Below the pieces are notes generated by a model. It ran no database searches, was not told where the DNA came from, and saw only the letters and a program-made list of their open reading frames with translations. From contig NZ_JMPP01000033.1 in the NCBI RefSeq assembly GCF_000735435.1, forward strand, positions 1-64,000: DNA of 64,000 bases. Reading direction: 5' to 3'. Shown in pieces: positions 1-7,057 of this stretch; positions within the stretch are counted from its first letter, which is position 1, and every line of letters begins with the position of its first letter. A program made the translations under genes and the position numbers. This DNA is from Klebsiella planticola ATCC 33531. Its GTDB lineage: Bacteria > Pseudomonadota > Gammaproteobacteria > Enterobacterales > Enterobacteriaceae.

Positions 1-25
1 AGATGACAACATTCAGCGGAGTGAA

Positions 26-200
26 TGGTGGTGGGGGAAGGATTATTCGTCGCTTCGCGCCTCACCTTTCGGGCCGTTGCCTGCGGCAACGTTCTCTCGC
101 TTGCGCTCGAGTCGAACCTTAATCGAAGGTTCTTACCCTTCCCGACAAGTGCAAACCTTGCTGAGATTTGCCGGGGTTACCACATTACTGTGGTGAATAA

Positions 201-219
<19 letters not shown>
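26..219 (-). repeat. Repeated 3' end of tRNA-Tyr (rtT-like repeat)
   Basis: The 19 bases at 26-44 are identical to the last 19 bases of the tRNA gene (201-219), giving a repeat period of 175 bp. In E. coli the tyrT operon is followed by tandem repeats of about 178 bp that each include the terminal 19 bp of the tRNA and give rise to rtT RNA. This looks like the same architecture. The 156 bp between the copies contain a short hairpin (CGTTGCC/GGCAACG near 74-91) and no convincing coding frame. Only the first unit fits in the window. Confidence 0.7.
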
Positions 220-285
<66 letters not shown>

Positions 286-335
286 ACGGGGTAATGCATA
301 ATACTGGCCTGCTTCCTTCTGGGGAAGCGGGGCGC

Positions 336-363
336 ATCATATCAAATGATGCGCCCCTGTAAA
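336..363 (-). promoter_or_regulatory. Promoter of the tRNA-Tyr operon
   Basis: On the minus strand a -35 box TTTACA (358-363) is separated by 16 bp from a -10 box TATGAT (336-341). A GC-rich discriminator (GCGCCCC) follows, as expected for a stringently controlled stable-RNA promoter. The arrangement closely resembles the E. coli tyrT promoter. The upstream AT-rich stretch would be the place for Fis binding, but I did not resolve individual sites. Confidence 0.85.
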
Positions 364-444
364 GCTTTCCGTTGATAAAATTAAACTGGTTGCCTGAAAT
401 TTACGCGTAAAGGTGTAATGCTAACCAGTTCATTTCATTATCGA

Positions 445-1287
445 TTAAAGAATAATCGTTCGGTTGCCGTAAACAAACACGCGCTGGGCCAGAACCTGAT
501 ACAGCGCGCGGCTCAGCACATTCTTTTCAACATCGCGCCCCGCGCGCATCATATCTTCCGCCGTATAGGTGTGATCGACATGAATTACATCCTGCATAAT
601 GATCGGGCCTTCATCCAGGTTGTCGTTAACGTAGTGGGCGGTAGCGCCGATGATCTTCACGCCGCGCTCATAGGCCTGATGATAAGGACGGGCGCCAATA
701 AAGGCTGGCAGGAAGGAGTGATGAATGTTGATAATCTGGTTCGGGAAGCGGGAAACGAATTCCGGCGTCAGAACGCGCATATACTTCGCCAGCACCACAT
801 AATCCGGCGCATAGGATTCAATGGCGTCGCCCATCAGCTTGTCGTGTTCTTCGCGCGTCAGCCCTTCGTGGCTGACCAGCTGGAACGGAATATCAAAACG
901 TTCAACCAGCGAGCGCAGGGTTTCATGGTTGCCGATGACCGCCGCAATCTCAACATCCAGGCCGCCATAGTTGGCTTTCATCAGCAGATCGCCCAGACAG
1001 TGTGCCTCTTTGGTGACCAGGATCACCACGCGACGGCGGCCAGCGGGGGTTAGTTCGCGTATAGAGCCTTCCGGCAGCGCGCTATCAAGGTCGGCGAGCA
1101 GAATGGCGTCATTAAAAATACCTTCCAGTTCGGTACGCATAAAGAAGCGACCGGTACGGTGATCGACAAACTCGTTGTTCTGCACGATATTCAGCTCGTG
1201 CTTGTAACAAATATTCGTGATACGCGCGATGAGTCCTTTCTGGTCAGGGCAAATGGTGCGTAGTACTTTACGTTGTAATGAATGCAT
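445..1287 (-). CDS. purU: Formyltetrahydrofolate deformylase
   Basis: PurU (280 aa) hydrolyses 10-formyl-THF to formate and THF. It supplies formate to the PurT step of purine synthesis and balances one-carbon units when methionine and glycine vary. An N-terminal ACT domain (about residues 8-85) is followed by a formyltransferase-fold domain with the motif NIHHSFLPAF and the downstream Asp region. The start is the ATG at 1287, which gives MHSLQRK and the standard family length; the frame is open further upstream, but that extension has no family match. It lies between the tRNA-Tyr operon and ychJ, as in E. coli. Confidence 0.96.
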   Translation of the reverse strand: MHSLQRKVLRTICPDQKGLIARITNICYKHELNIVQNNEFVDHRTGRFFMRTELEGIFNDAILLADLDSALPEGSIRELTPAGRRRVVILVTKEAHCLGDLLMKANYGGLDVEIAAVIGNHETLRSLVERFDIPFQLVSHEGLTREEHDKLMGDAIESYAPDYVVLAKYMRVLTPEFVSRFPNQIINIHHSFLPAFIGARPYHQAYERGVKIIGATAHYVNDNLDEGPIIMQDVIHVDHTYTAEDMMRAGRDVEKNVLSRALYQVLAQRVFVYGNRTIIL

Positions 1288-1330
1288 CGCGAGGAAAATC
1301 CTGTAGTGTTTGCTATTGCCGGCGCCAACT

Positions 1331-1789
1331 TTACTGGCCGCAGCATTTTTTAAATTTTTTACCTGAACCGCAAGGGCAGGGGTCGTTACGACCAATCAGC
1401 GGTCGTGTGCCGTCGATATAATACCACCGTCCATTTTCTTTTAAGAATCTGGAACGTTCAATAATCGCGCCGGGGCGGTTATCGTCGTGGTATCGCGCGA
1501 TGAAACTGACGAATCCCTCGTCGGGGTGACGGCCTTCATCGGTAGCAAATACGGTTAAGCCTTGCCACTGCGTTTTAGCGAACCCCTTTTCCAGATCGTC
1601 CCGGAAGTGCTGTGGCTGGCAGGAAGGGTGCCAGGTGGCGATCAGGTAATCGGCATCCTTCATGACAAACGCGCTATAGCGAGATCGCATCAGCTGTGAG
1701 GGATCCGGTGCGGGCAACGAGCCGGTCAGATATCGCTGACAACATAAGCTATACTCCAGAGCGCTGCCACAAGGGCATAATGGCGACAA
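1331..1789 (-). CDS. ychJ: YchJ family SEC-C motif protein
   Basis: This 152-aa protein has Cys-rich zinc-binding motifs at both ends: an N-terminal [14 protein letters not shown] and a C-terminal SEC-C motif ([18 protein letters not shown]). It belongs to the YchJ/UPF0225 family, whose biochemical role is unknown. I chose a TTG start at 1787-1789 because GGAGG lies 5 nt upstream, and the product then begins MSPLCPCGS and has exactly the E. coli length. In-frame ATGs at 1801 and 1822 lack a comparable ribosome site. It lies 43 bp upstream of purU on the same strand. Confidence 0.9.
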   Translation of the reverse strand: MSPLCPCGSALEYSLCCQRYLTGSLPAPDPSQLMRSRYSAFVMKDADYLIATWHPSCQPQHFRDDLEKGFAKTQWQGLTVFATDEGRHPDEGFVSFIARYHDDNRPGAIIERSRFLKENGRWYYIDGTRPLIGRNDPCPCGSGKKFKKCCGQ

Positions 1790-1900
1790 AGCGGCCTCCA
1801 TGGAAAAAGAATCACGGCGCATCGGCGCCAAAGTGTTTTATGTTAACTGAGCTGTGGCAATGATGCCATGCTCGGAGTGGAAGGAAGTATATCGGTCATA

Positions 1901-2797
1901 ATGAGAAAGCTTAAAATTGGTCTGGCGTTAGGGGCGGGAGCTGCCCGCGGGTGGTCGCATATAGGGACGATTAAAGCGCTACAGCGCGCGGGCATTGAAA
2001 TTGATATCGTCGCAGGATGTTCAATCGGTGCGCTGGTGGGGGCCGCCTTTGCCTGCAATCGGCTTCCGGTCCTTGAGAAATGGGTCTCCTCTTTTAGTAA
2101 CTGGGACGTGCTGCGGTTGATGGATCTTTCCTGGCGTCGCGGTGGCCTGCTGCGCGGTGAGCGCGTATTCAATCAGTTCCGACAGGTATTGCCCGTCTCC
2201 GATATTGAGCGCTGCGACCGTCGCTTTGCTGCGGTGGCGACCAATTTAAGCACCGGCCGCGAACTGTGGTTTACCGAGGGCGATCTGCACCAGGCCGTGC
2301 GCGCCTCCTGCAGCATGCCGGGCCTGATGTCGCCGGTCATGCATAATGGCTACTGGCTGGTCGATGGCGCGGTAGTCAACCCCGTTCCGGTTTCCCTGGC
2401 GCGCGCGCTGGGGGCGGATATCGTGATTGCCGTCGACTTACAGCACGATGCGCATCTGATGCAGCAGGATTTGTGGTCCATTGAAAAACCTCAGCCTGAA
2501 GAAGACAAAGATTTTTCCTGGCATGCGAGGATTCGCGCGCGTCTGAGCGGAATGACCTCCCGTCGCGCGGCGACGCCAACGGCGATGGAGATTATGTCGA
2601 CCTCTATTCAGGTGCTGGAAAATCGCCTGAAACGCAATCGGATGGCGGGCGATCCTCCCGATATTCTGCTGCAGCCTTTTTGCCCACAAATATCCACGCT
2701 TGATTTTCATCGTGCCGGTGAGGCGATTGCTGCCGGATATCAGGCGGTTGAAAAGAAGATGGATGAGCTACTACCCTTGGTGCGCACTGCGGTGTGA
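1901..2797 (+). CDS. rssA: Patatin-like phospholipase family protein RssA
   Basis: RssA (298 aa) is a patatin-type serine hydrolase homologue encoded just upstream of the RpoS adaptor gene rssB. Visible motifs are the oxyanion loop GAGAARG (residues 11-17), the nucleophile elbow GCSIG (Ser41), and a DGA box with the dyad Asp near residue 155, so the catalytic dyad looks intact. No substrate is established for the enterobacterial protein. The start ATG at 1901 gives MRKLKIGL as in E. coli; an earlier ATG at 1868 would add 11 residues without family support. It is divergent from ychJ. Confidence 0.94.
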   Translation: MRKLKIGLALGAGAARGWSHIGTIKALQRAGIEIDIVAGCSIGALVGAAFACNRLPVLEKWVSSFSNWDVLRLMDLSWRRGGLLRGERVFNQFRQVLPVSDIERCDRRFAAVATNLSTGRELWFTEGDLHQAVRASCSMPGLMSPVMHNGYWLVDGAVVNPVPVSLARALGADIVIAVDLQHDAHLMQQDLWSIEKPQPEEDKDFSWHARIRARLSGMTSRRAATPTAMEIMSTSIQVLENRLKRNRMAGDPPDILLQPFCPQISTLDFHRAGEAIAAGYQAVEKKMDELLPLVRTAV

Positions 2798-2887
2798 CGC
2801 CATTTAACCAGGACTTAAGTAAATTCTGACAGGCGATAGTGTGAATTGCATGCCACTATTTAACTATCGTCAGCCAGAGGAGAGATC

Positions 2888-3901
2888 ATGACGCAGCCAT
2901 TGGCGGGAAAACTGATTCTGATAGTTGAAGACGAAGCCGTTTTCCGCTCACTCTTGCACTCCTGGCTAACCTCACTGGGCGCGACAACGGCACTGGCGGG
3001 GGATGGCGTGGAAGCGCTCCAGAAGATGGCCGAGTCCAAACCCGACCTGATGATTTGCGACATCTCTATGCCGCGAATGAATGGTCTTGAGCTGGTGGAG
3101 CAGATACGCAACCGGGGCGAAACGCTGCCGATTCTGATGATTTCGGCAACGGAAAATATGGCCGATATTGCCAGGGCGTTGCGCCTTGGCGTCCAGGATG
3201 TGTTGCTAAAGCCGGTAAAAGATTTCAACCGCCTGCGGGAAACGGTGTATGCCTGTCTGTATCCCAATATGTTCAACTCGCGGGTTGAGGAAGAAGAACG
3301 GTTGTTTGAGGACTGGGACGCGCTGGTTAGCGACCCTACCGCAGCGTCAAGGCTGCTGCAGGAGCTTCAGCCTCCGGTACAGCAAGAAATTTCGAAGTGC
3401 CGTATTCATTATCGTCAGCTGGTGTCGGCGGATAAACCCGGTCTGGTGCTCGATATTGCGCCATTATCAGAAAATGATCTGGCCTTCTATTGTCTGGATG
3501 TCACACGAGCAGGAGATAATGGGGTGCTGGCGGCGCTGTTGCTGCGGGCTTTGTTTAATGGATTGCTTCAGGAGCAGCTGGCCCATCAGGGGCAGCGCCT
3601 GCCGGAAATGGGGAGCCTGTTGAAACAGGTTAACCAATTACTGCGTCAGGCCAATTTACCTGGGCAATTTCCATTGCTGGTGGGTTATTACCATAGCGGT
3701 CTGAAAAATTTGATATTGGTATCCGCAGGTCTGAATGGCACACTCAATACCGGAGAACATCAAATTCAGATTAGCAATGGCGTTCCGTTAGGGACATTGG
3801 GTAACGCTTATCTCAACCAAATTAGCCAGCGCTGCGCATCATGGCAGTGCCAAATTTGGGGGGCCGGAGGGCGTTTGCGACTGATGTTGTCTGCGGAATG
3901 A
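2888..3901 (+). CDS. rssB: RpoS adaptor / response regulator RssB
   Basis: RssB (337 aa) delivers sigma-S to ClpXP for degradation. An N-terminal receiver domain (residues about 8-125) has acidic residues Glu14-Asp15, the phospho-acceptor Asp58 in CDISMP, and Lys108 in LKPVKD. It is followed by a linker and a degenerate PP2C-like output domain. The protein is full length compared with E. coli. It lies 90 bp after rssA, probably in one operon, with an AGAGG ribosome site just before the ATG. Confidence 0.96.
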   Translation: MTQPLAGKLILIVEDEAVFRSLLHSWLTSLGATTALAGDGVEALQKMAESKPDLMICDISMPRMNGLELVEQIRNRGETLPILMISATENMADIARALRLGVQDVLLKPVKDFNRLRETVYACLYPNMFNSRVEEEERLFEDWDALVSDPTAASRLLQELQPPVQQEISKCRIHYRQLVSADKPGLVLDIAPLSENDLAFYCLDVTRAGDNGVLAALLLRALFNGLLQEQLAHQGQRLPEMGSLLKQVNQLLRQANLPGQFPLLVGYYHSGLKNLILVSAGLNGTLNTGEHQIQISNGVPLGTLGNAYLNQISQRCASWQCQIWGAGGRLRLMLSAE

Positions 3902-4097
3902 ACAATTACCTGTTTTTTTAAGCTGGTAGGATTACCGGGTAATCTTTTGCGGTGGTACTATCATTGCGTTTTATAAGTAAAGTCCTAATTCGAGGGAACA
4001 CAAACCTTTTCAGACCAGGTTTGCCTGAGTGGACTGATATACTCGACACGTTATTATTAACGAAAAGTTTAAAAAACGAACAGTCCAGGAGATTTCA

Positions 4098-5000
4098 ATG
4101 GCTGCCCTTAATTCTAAAGTAAGAAAAGCTGTTATCCCGGTTGCGGGATTAGGTACCAGGATGCTACCCGCCACCAAGGCTATTCCGAAAGAAATGCTGC
4201 CACTGGTAGATAAGCCTTTAATTCAGTACGTTGTTAACGAATGCATCGCAGCCGGAATTACTGAAATTGTTCTGGTGACCCATTCGTCTAAAAACTCTAT
4301 CGAAAACCATTTCGATACCAGTTTTGAACTGGAAGCGATGCTGGAAAAACGTGTTAAACGTCAGCTGCTGGAAGAAGTTCAGTCTATTTGTCCGCCGCAT
4401 GTCACCATTATGCAGGTCCGTCAGGGTCTGGCTAAAGGTCTGGGCCACGCGGTACTGTGCGCGCACCCGGTGGTGGGTGACGAGCCGGTCGCGGTTATTC
4501 TGCCAGACGTTATTCTGGATGAATTCGAGTCGGATCTTTCCCGTGATAACCTGGCCGAAATGATCTCCCGTTTTGATGAAACAGGATCCAGCCAGATTAT
4601 GGTTGAGCCTGTCGCTGATGTTACCGCCTACGGCGTTGTCGACTGTAAAGGCGAGTCCCTGCAGCCGGGCGAAAGCGTCCCGATGGTGGGTGTGGTTGAG
4701 AAGCCGAAAGCCGATGTGGCGCCGTCTAACCTTGCTGTCGTCGGTCGCTATGTGCTGAGCGCGGACATTTGGCCGCTGCTGGCAAAAACGCCTCCGGGAG
4801 CCGGGGATGAAATCCAGCTGACCGATGCGATCGACATGCTGATCGAGAAAGAGACGGTTGAGGCCTATCATATGAAAGGTAAGAGCCACGACTGCGGTAA
4901 TAAACTGGGCTATATGCAGGCGTTTGTGGAATATGGCGTGCGCCATAAATCCCTCGGCGCAGATTTTAAAGCCTGGCTGGAAAAAGCAGTAGCTAAGTAA
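4098..5000 (+). CDS. galU: UTP-glucose-1-phosphate uridylyltransferase
   Basis: GalU (300 aa) makes UDP-glucose from UTP and glucose-1-phosphate. UDP-glucose is the precursor for LPS core, osmoregulated glucans, trehalose and, in capsulated relatives, capsule. The N-terminal nucleotide-binding signature [19 protein letters not shown] is present, with the downstream VVEKP and [12 protein letters not shown] motifs. AGGAG precedes the ATG. A strong terminator follows, so it is probably monocistronic, and hns converges from the other side. Confidence 0.97.
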   Translation: MAALNSKVRKAVIPVAGLGTRMLPATKAIPKEMLPLVDKPLIQYVVNECIAAGITEIVLVTHSSKNSIENHFDTSFELEAMLEKRVKRQLLEEVQSICPPHVTIMQVRQGLAKGLGHAVLCAHPVVGDEPVAVILPDVILDEFESDLSRDNLAEMISRFDETGSSQIMVEPVADVTAYGVVDCKGESLQPGESVPMVGVVEKPKADVAPSNLAVVGRYVLSADIWPLLAKTPPGAGDEIQLTDAIDMLIEKETVEAYHMKGKSHDCGNKLGYMQAFVEYGVRHKSLGADFKAWLEKAVAK

Positions 5001-5019
5001 TCGTTTTCAGCATAATGAT

Positions 5020-5053
5020 AAACCGGGAGCGAATTTCGTTTCCCGGTTTTTTT
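5020..5053 (+). terminator. galU intrinsic terminator
   Basis: A 9-bp stem AAACCGGGA/TCCCGGTTT has a 12-nt loop that can itself pair, and runs into seven Ts. It lies 20 bp after the galU stop codon. Confidence 0.88.
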
Positions 5054-5072
5054 ATATCGCCGGACGGCAGAT

Positions 5073-5098
5073 AAAAAAAATCCCGCCGAAGCGGGATT
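5073..5098 (-). terminator. hns intrinsic terminator
   Basis: The stem AATCCCGC/GCGGGATT with a 4-nt loop is followed on the minus strand by eight Ts. The plus-strand side also has a T run, so it may work in both directions between the convergent galU and hns genes. Confidence 0.85.
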
Positions 5099-5118
5099 TT
5101 TCAAATACAGCTGATCGA

Positions 5119-5526
5119 TTACAGCAGGAAATCGTCCAGGGTTTTACCCTGCTCGTCCATGGCTTTTTTGATCACTGCCGGGGTGCGGCCTTGACCTGTC
5201 CAGGTTTTGGTTTCGCCGTTTTCATCAACGTAGCTGTATTTAGCCGGGCGCGCAGCGCGTTTAGCTTTGGTACCCGCTTTGACTGCCGCCATGGTGCTCA
5301 GCAGTTCGTTCGGATCAATACCATCTGCAATCAGCATTTCACGGTATTGTTGCAGTTTACGAGTACGCTCTTCAATTTCTGCAGCTGCAGCGCTTTCTTC
5401 TTCGCGACGTTCGTTAACGACAACTTCTAATTTTTCCAGCATTTCTTCTAGCGTTTCAAGGGTGCATTCTCTTGCCTGCGCACGAAGAGTACGGATGTTG
5501 TTCAAAATTTTAAGTGCTTCGCTCAT
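5119..5526 (-). CDS. hns: Nucleoid-associated silencer H-NS
   Basis: H-NS (135 aa) binds and bridges AT-rich DNA and silences horizontally acquired and stress genes. The N-terminal coiled-coil oligomerisation region (about residues 1-65, [20 protein letters not shown]) is nearly identical to E. coli. The C-terminal DNA-binding loop TWTGQGRTP is intact. The protein ends DDFLL, two residues shorter than the E. coli form. It is monocistronic, with its own promoter upstream and a terminator downstream. Confidence 0.97.
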   Translation of the reverse strand: MSEALKILNNIRTLRAQARECTLETLEEMLEKLEVVVNERREEESAAAAEIEERTRKLQQYREMLIADGIDPNELLSTMAAVKAGTKAKRAARPAKYSYVDENGETKTWTGQGRTPAVIKKAMDEQGKTLDDFLL

Positions 5527-5570
5527 TGTAGTAATCTCAAACTTATATTGTGGGGTGGTTTGTTGGAGTA

Positions 5571-5599
5571 ATAATAGAGCGATATAATCAGATGTGCAA
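5571..5599 (-). promoter_or_regulatory. hns promoter
   Basis: On the minus strand TTGCAC (5594-5599) and TATTAT (5571-5576) are separated by exactly 17 bp. The sequence from there to the ATG resembles the E. coli hns leader. The predicted start site gives a 5' UTR of about 38 nt. Confidence 0.8.
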
Positions 5600-6036
5600 T
5601 AGGGGAGAATGTAAGGAATTCAAAATTACTTGTTATTTGTCGTGGTAATTAATTAATTTAAGTTAAATTCTACGTGCGACTTCACATCTTTTTTGCTTAT
5701 AGCCTGAGCTGAATCCTGCGCTAAAACCCTGAGATAGTATGCTTTTCTCTGTTGCCCGGGAGTAAAATTATACTTTGCAGGGATAAATATCCCTCTTGAG
5801 TATTAGCGTATTAGTAACGGCAATCTTTAATATAATCGGGTGAGCAAAAAACGTTATAGCGGGCTGGCGCCTGCTACGATTCGCACAAAAGGACAATCGT
5901 AGGGGGCCAACAAGGAGGGCTGTACAAATTGCCGGCACCCGCATTCAATTAAAAAAGCGTAATCTATCAGCAGGGAGGACGAGCATAGCGTATGCCGCTA
6001 TACCCATGCTGAAAGGGGGGGTAGCACGGGAAAATA
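5600..6036. other. hns-tdk intergenic region, no gene called
   Basis: This AT-rich gap between divergent hns and tdk holds a palindrome AGGGATAAATATCCCT near 5779-5794 and a hairpin with 8-bp arms (CTACGATT 5874-5881, AATCGTAG 5895-5902). An AAGGAGGG sequence near 5910 precedes only frames that begin with a non-AUG codon and run about 47 codons. I do not call a gene here. H-NS autoregulatory binding is plausible given the base composition. Confidence 0.5.
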
Positions 6037-6045
6037 TGCTACAAT
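6037..6045 (+). promoter_or_regulatory. tdk extended -10 promoter
   Basis: TG-C-TACAAT forms an extended -10 element about 40 bp before the tdk start. No good -35 box is visible at the right distance (the stretch there is a G run), which fits an extended -10 promoter. Confidence 0.5.
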
Positions 6046-6085
6046 TTTGCCGCGATAAAACACACTGATTGGGGTGATGCAGCCG

Positions 6086-6703
6086 ATGGCTCAACTTTAT
6101 TTCTACTATTCTGCAATGAATGCAGGTAAGTCGACCGCTTTGTTACAGTCGTCATACAATTATCAAGAGCGAGGCATGCGTGCCCTGGTTTATACCGCCG
6201 AGATTGATGACCGCTTTGGTTCAGGTAAGGTCAGTTCAAGAATTGGTCTCTCCTCGCCAGCCCGGCTGTTTAACCCTCAAACCTCGCTCTTTAGCGATAT
6301 TGCGGCCGAACATGCGCAACAGCCTGTTCATTGTGTCCTGGTGGATGAGAGTCAGTTTCTGACCCGCGAGCAGGTACATGAATTGTCTGAAGTCGTCGAT
6401 CGCCTGGATATTCCGGTGTTGTGCTACGGCCTGCGTACGGATTTCCGTGGCGAGTTGTTTATTGGTAGTCAGTATTTATTAGCATGGTCCGATAAGCTGG
6501 TTGAATTAAAAACGATCTGCTTCTGCGGACGTAAAGCGAGCATGGTGCTGCGTCTCGATCAGGAAGGGCGGCCATATAATGAAGGTGAGCAGGTGGTGAT
6601 TGGCGGGAATGAACGCTATGTTTCCGTTTGCCGTAAACATTATAAAGAAGCCTTAAGTGAAGGCTCGCTGACCCGGGTGCAGAGTAAACATCGCCACTGC
6701 TAA
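6086..6703 (+). CDS. tdk: Thymidine kinase
   Basis: Tdk (205 aa) phosphorylates thymidine and deoxyuridine in the salvage pathway. It has the P-loop MNAGKSTAL (residues 11-19), a lasso-domain segment, and zinc-binding cysteines (CFCGRK and the later CRKH). I use the ATG at 6086, which gives MAQLYFYYS and the E. coli length; GGGGTGA upstream serves as ribosome site. An earlier in-frame ATG at 6074 or 6077 would add a few residues. Confidence 0.96.
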   Translation: MAQLYFYYSAMNAGKSTALLQSSYNYQERGMRALVYTAEIDDRFGSGKVSSRIGLSSPARLFNPQTSLFSDIAAEHAQQPVHCVLVDESQFLTREQVHELSEVVDRLDIPVLCYGLRTDFRGELFIGSQYLLAWSDKLVELKTICFCGRKASMVLRLDQEGRPYNEGEQVVIGGNERYVSVCRKHYKEALSEGSLTRVQSKHRHC

Positions 6704-7004
6704 TCGTACAGAACATTCCCCTCCCAGGCGCCTGTATGGCGCCTGCTGCGTCTTCCTGCCGTGAACCGATACCCTGACTTTTATCCAGAACTGGTTACGC
6801 CTGAAACGCCTGCTGCTGCCGATGTTCCGTGATGGACTTCTCCTGGCCGGTATCAACGGCATGAGGGCGTTGCGACCCTGATTGTGCTCCTGTGCCGCCG
6901 AAAACAAAGCTCTACCAGCGGTATCGTGGATACCCAGGTCGCAAATGCGCATCAGGAAAAAGCGTTTGCTATCGCTCATCCCGTCTTCTCTGGCGGAAGG
7001 GGAT
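6704..7004. other. tdk-adhE gap, no gene called
   Basis: About 300 bp between convergent tdk and adhE. Frames on both strands are short or lack a ribosome site, and none resembles a protein I know. E. coli has transposase-like ychG/insZ remnants in this gap; I could not recognise any here. Confidence 0.4.
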
Positions 7005-7035
7005 AAAAAAAAGCCCCATCCGGAGATGGGGCTTT
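7005..7035 (-). terminator. adhE intrinsic terminator
   Basis: The stem AAAGCCCCATC/GATGGGGCTTT with a CGGA loop has T runs on both strands. It ends adhE on the minus strand and could also stop readthrough from tdk. Confidence 0.9.
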
Positions 7036-7057
7036 TTACCAGCGTTATCAGAGTCGA

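Noticed and set aside
1-200. Small protein frame of 89 codons starting at 25
   Set aside because: It runs into the antisense of the tRNA gene; the region is better explained as the tRNA-associated repeat.
6704-7004. Possible transposase remnant between tdk and adhE, by analogy with E. coli ychG
   Set aside because: No DDE motif or inverted repeats, and none of the translated frames matched what I know of the family.
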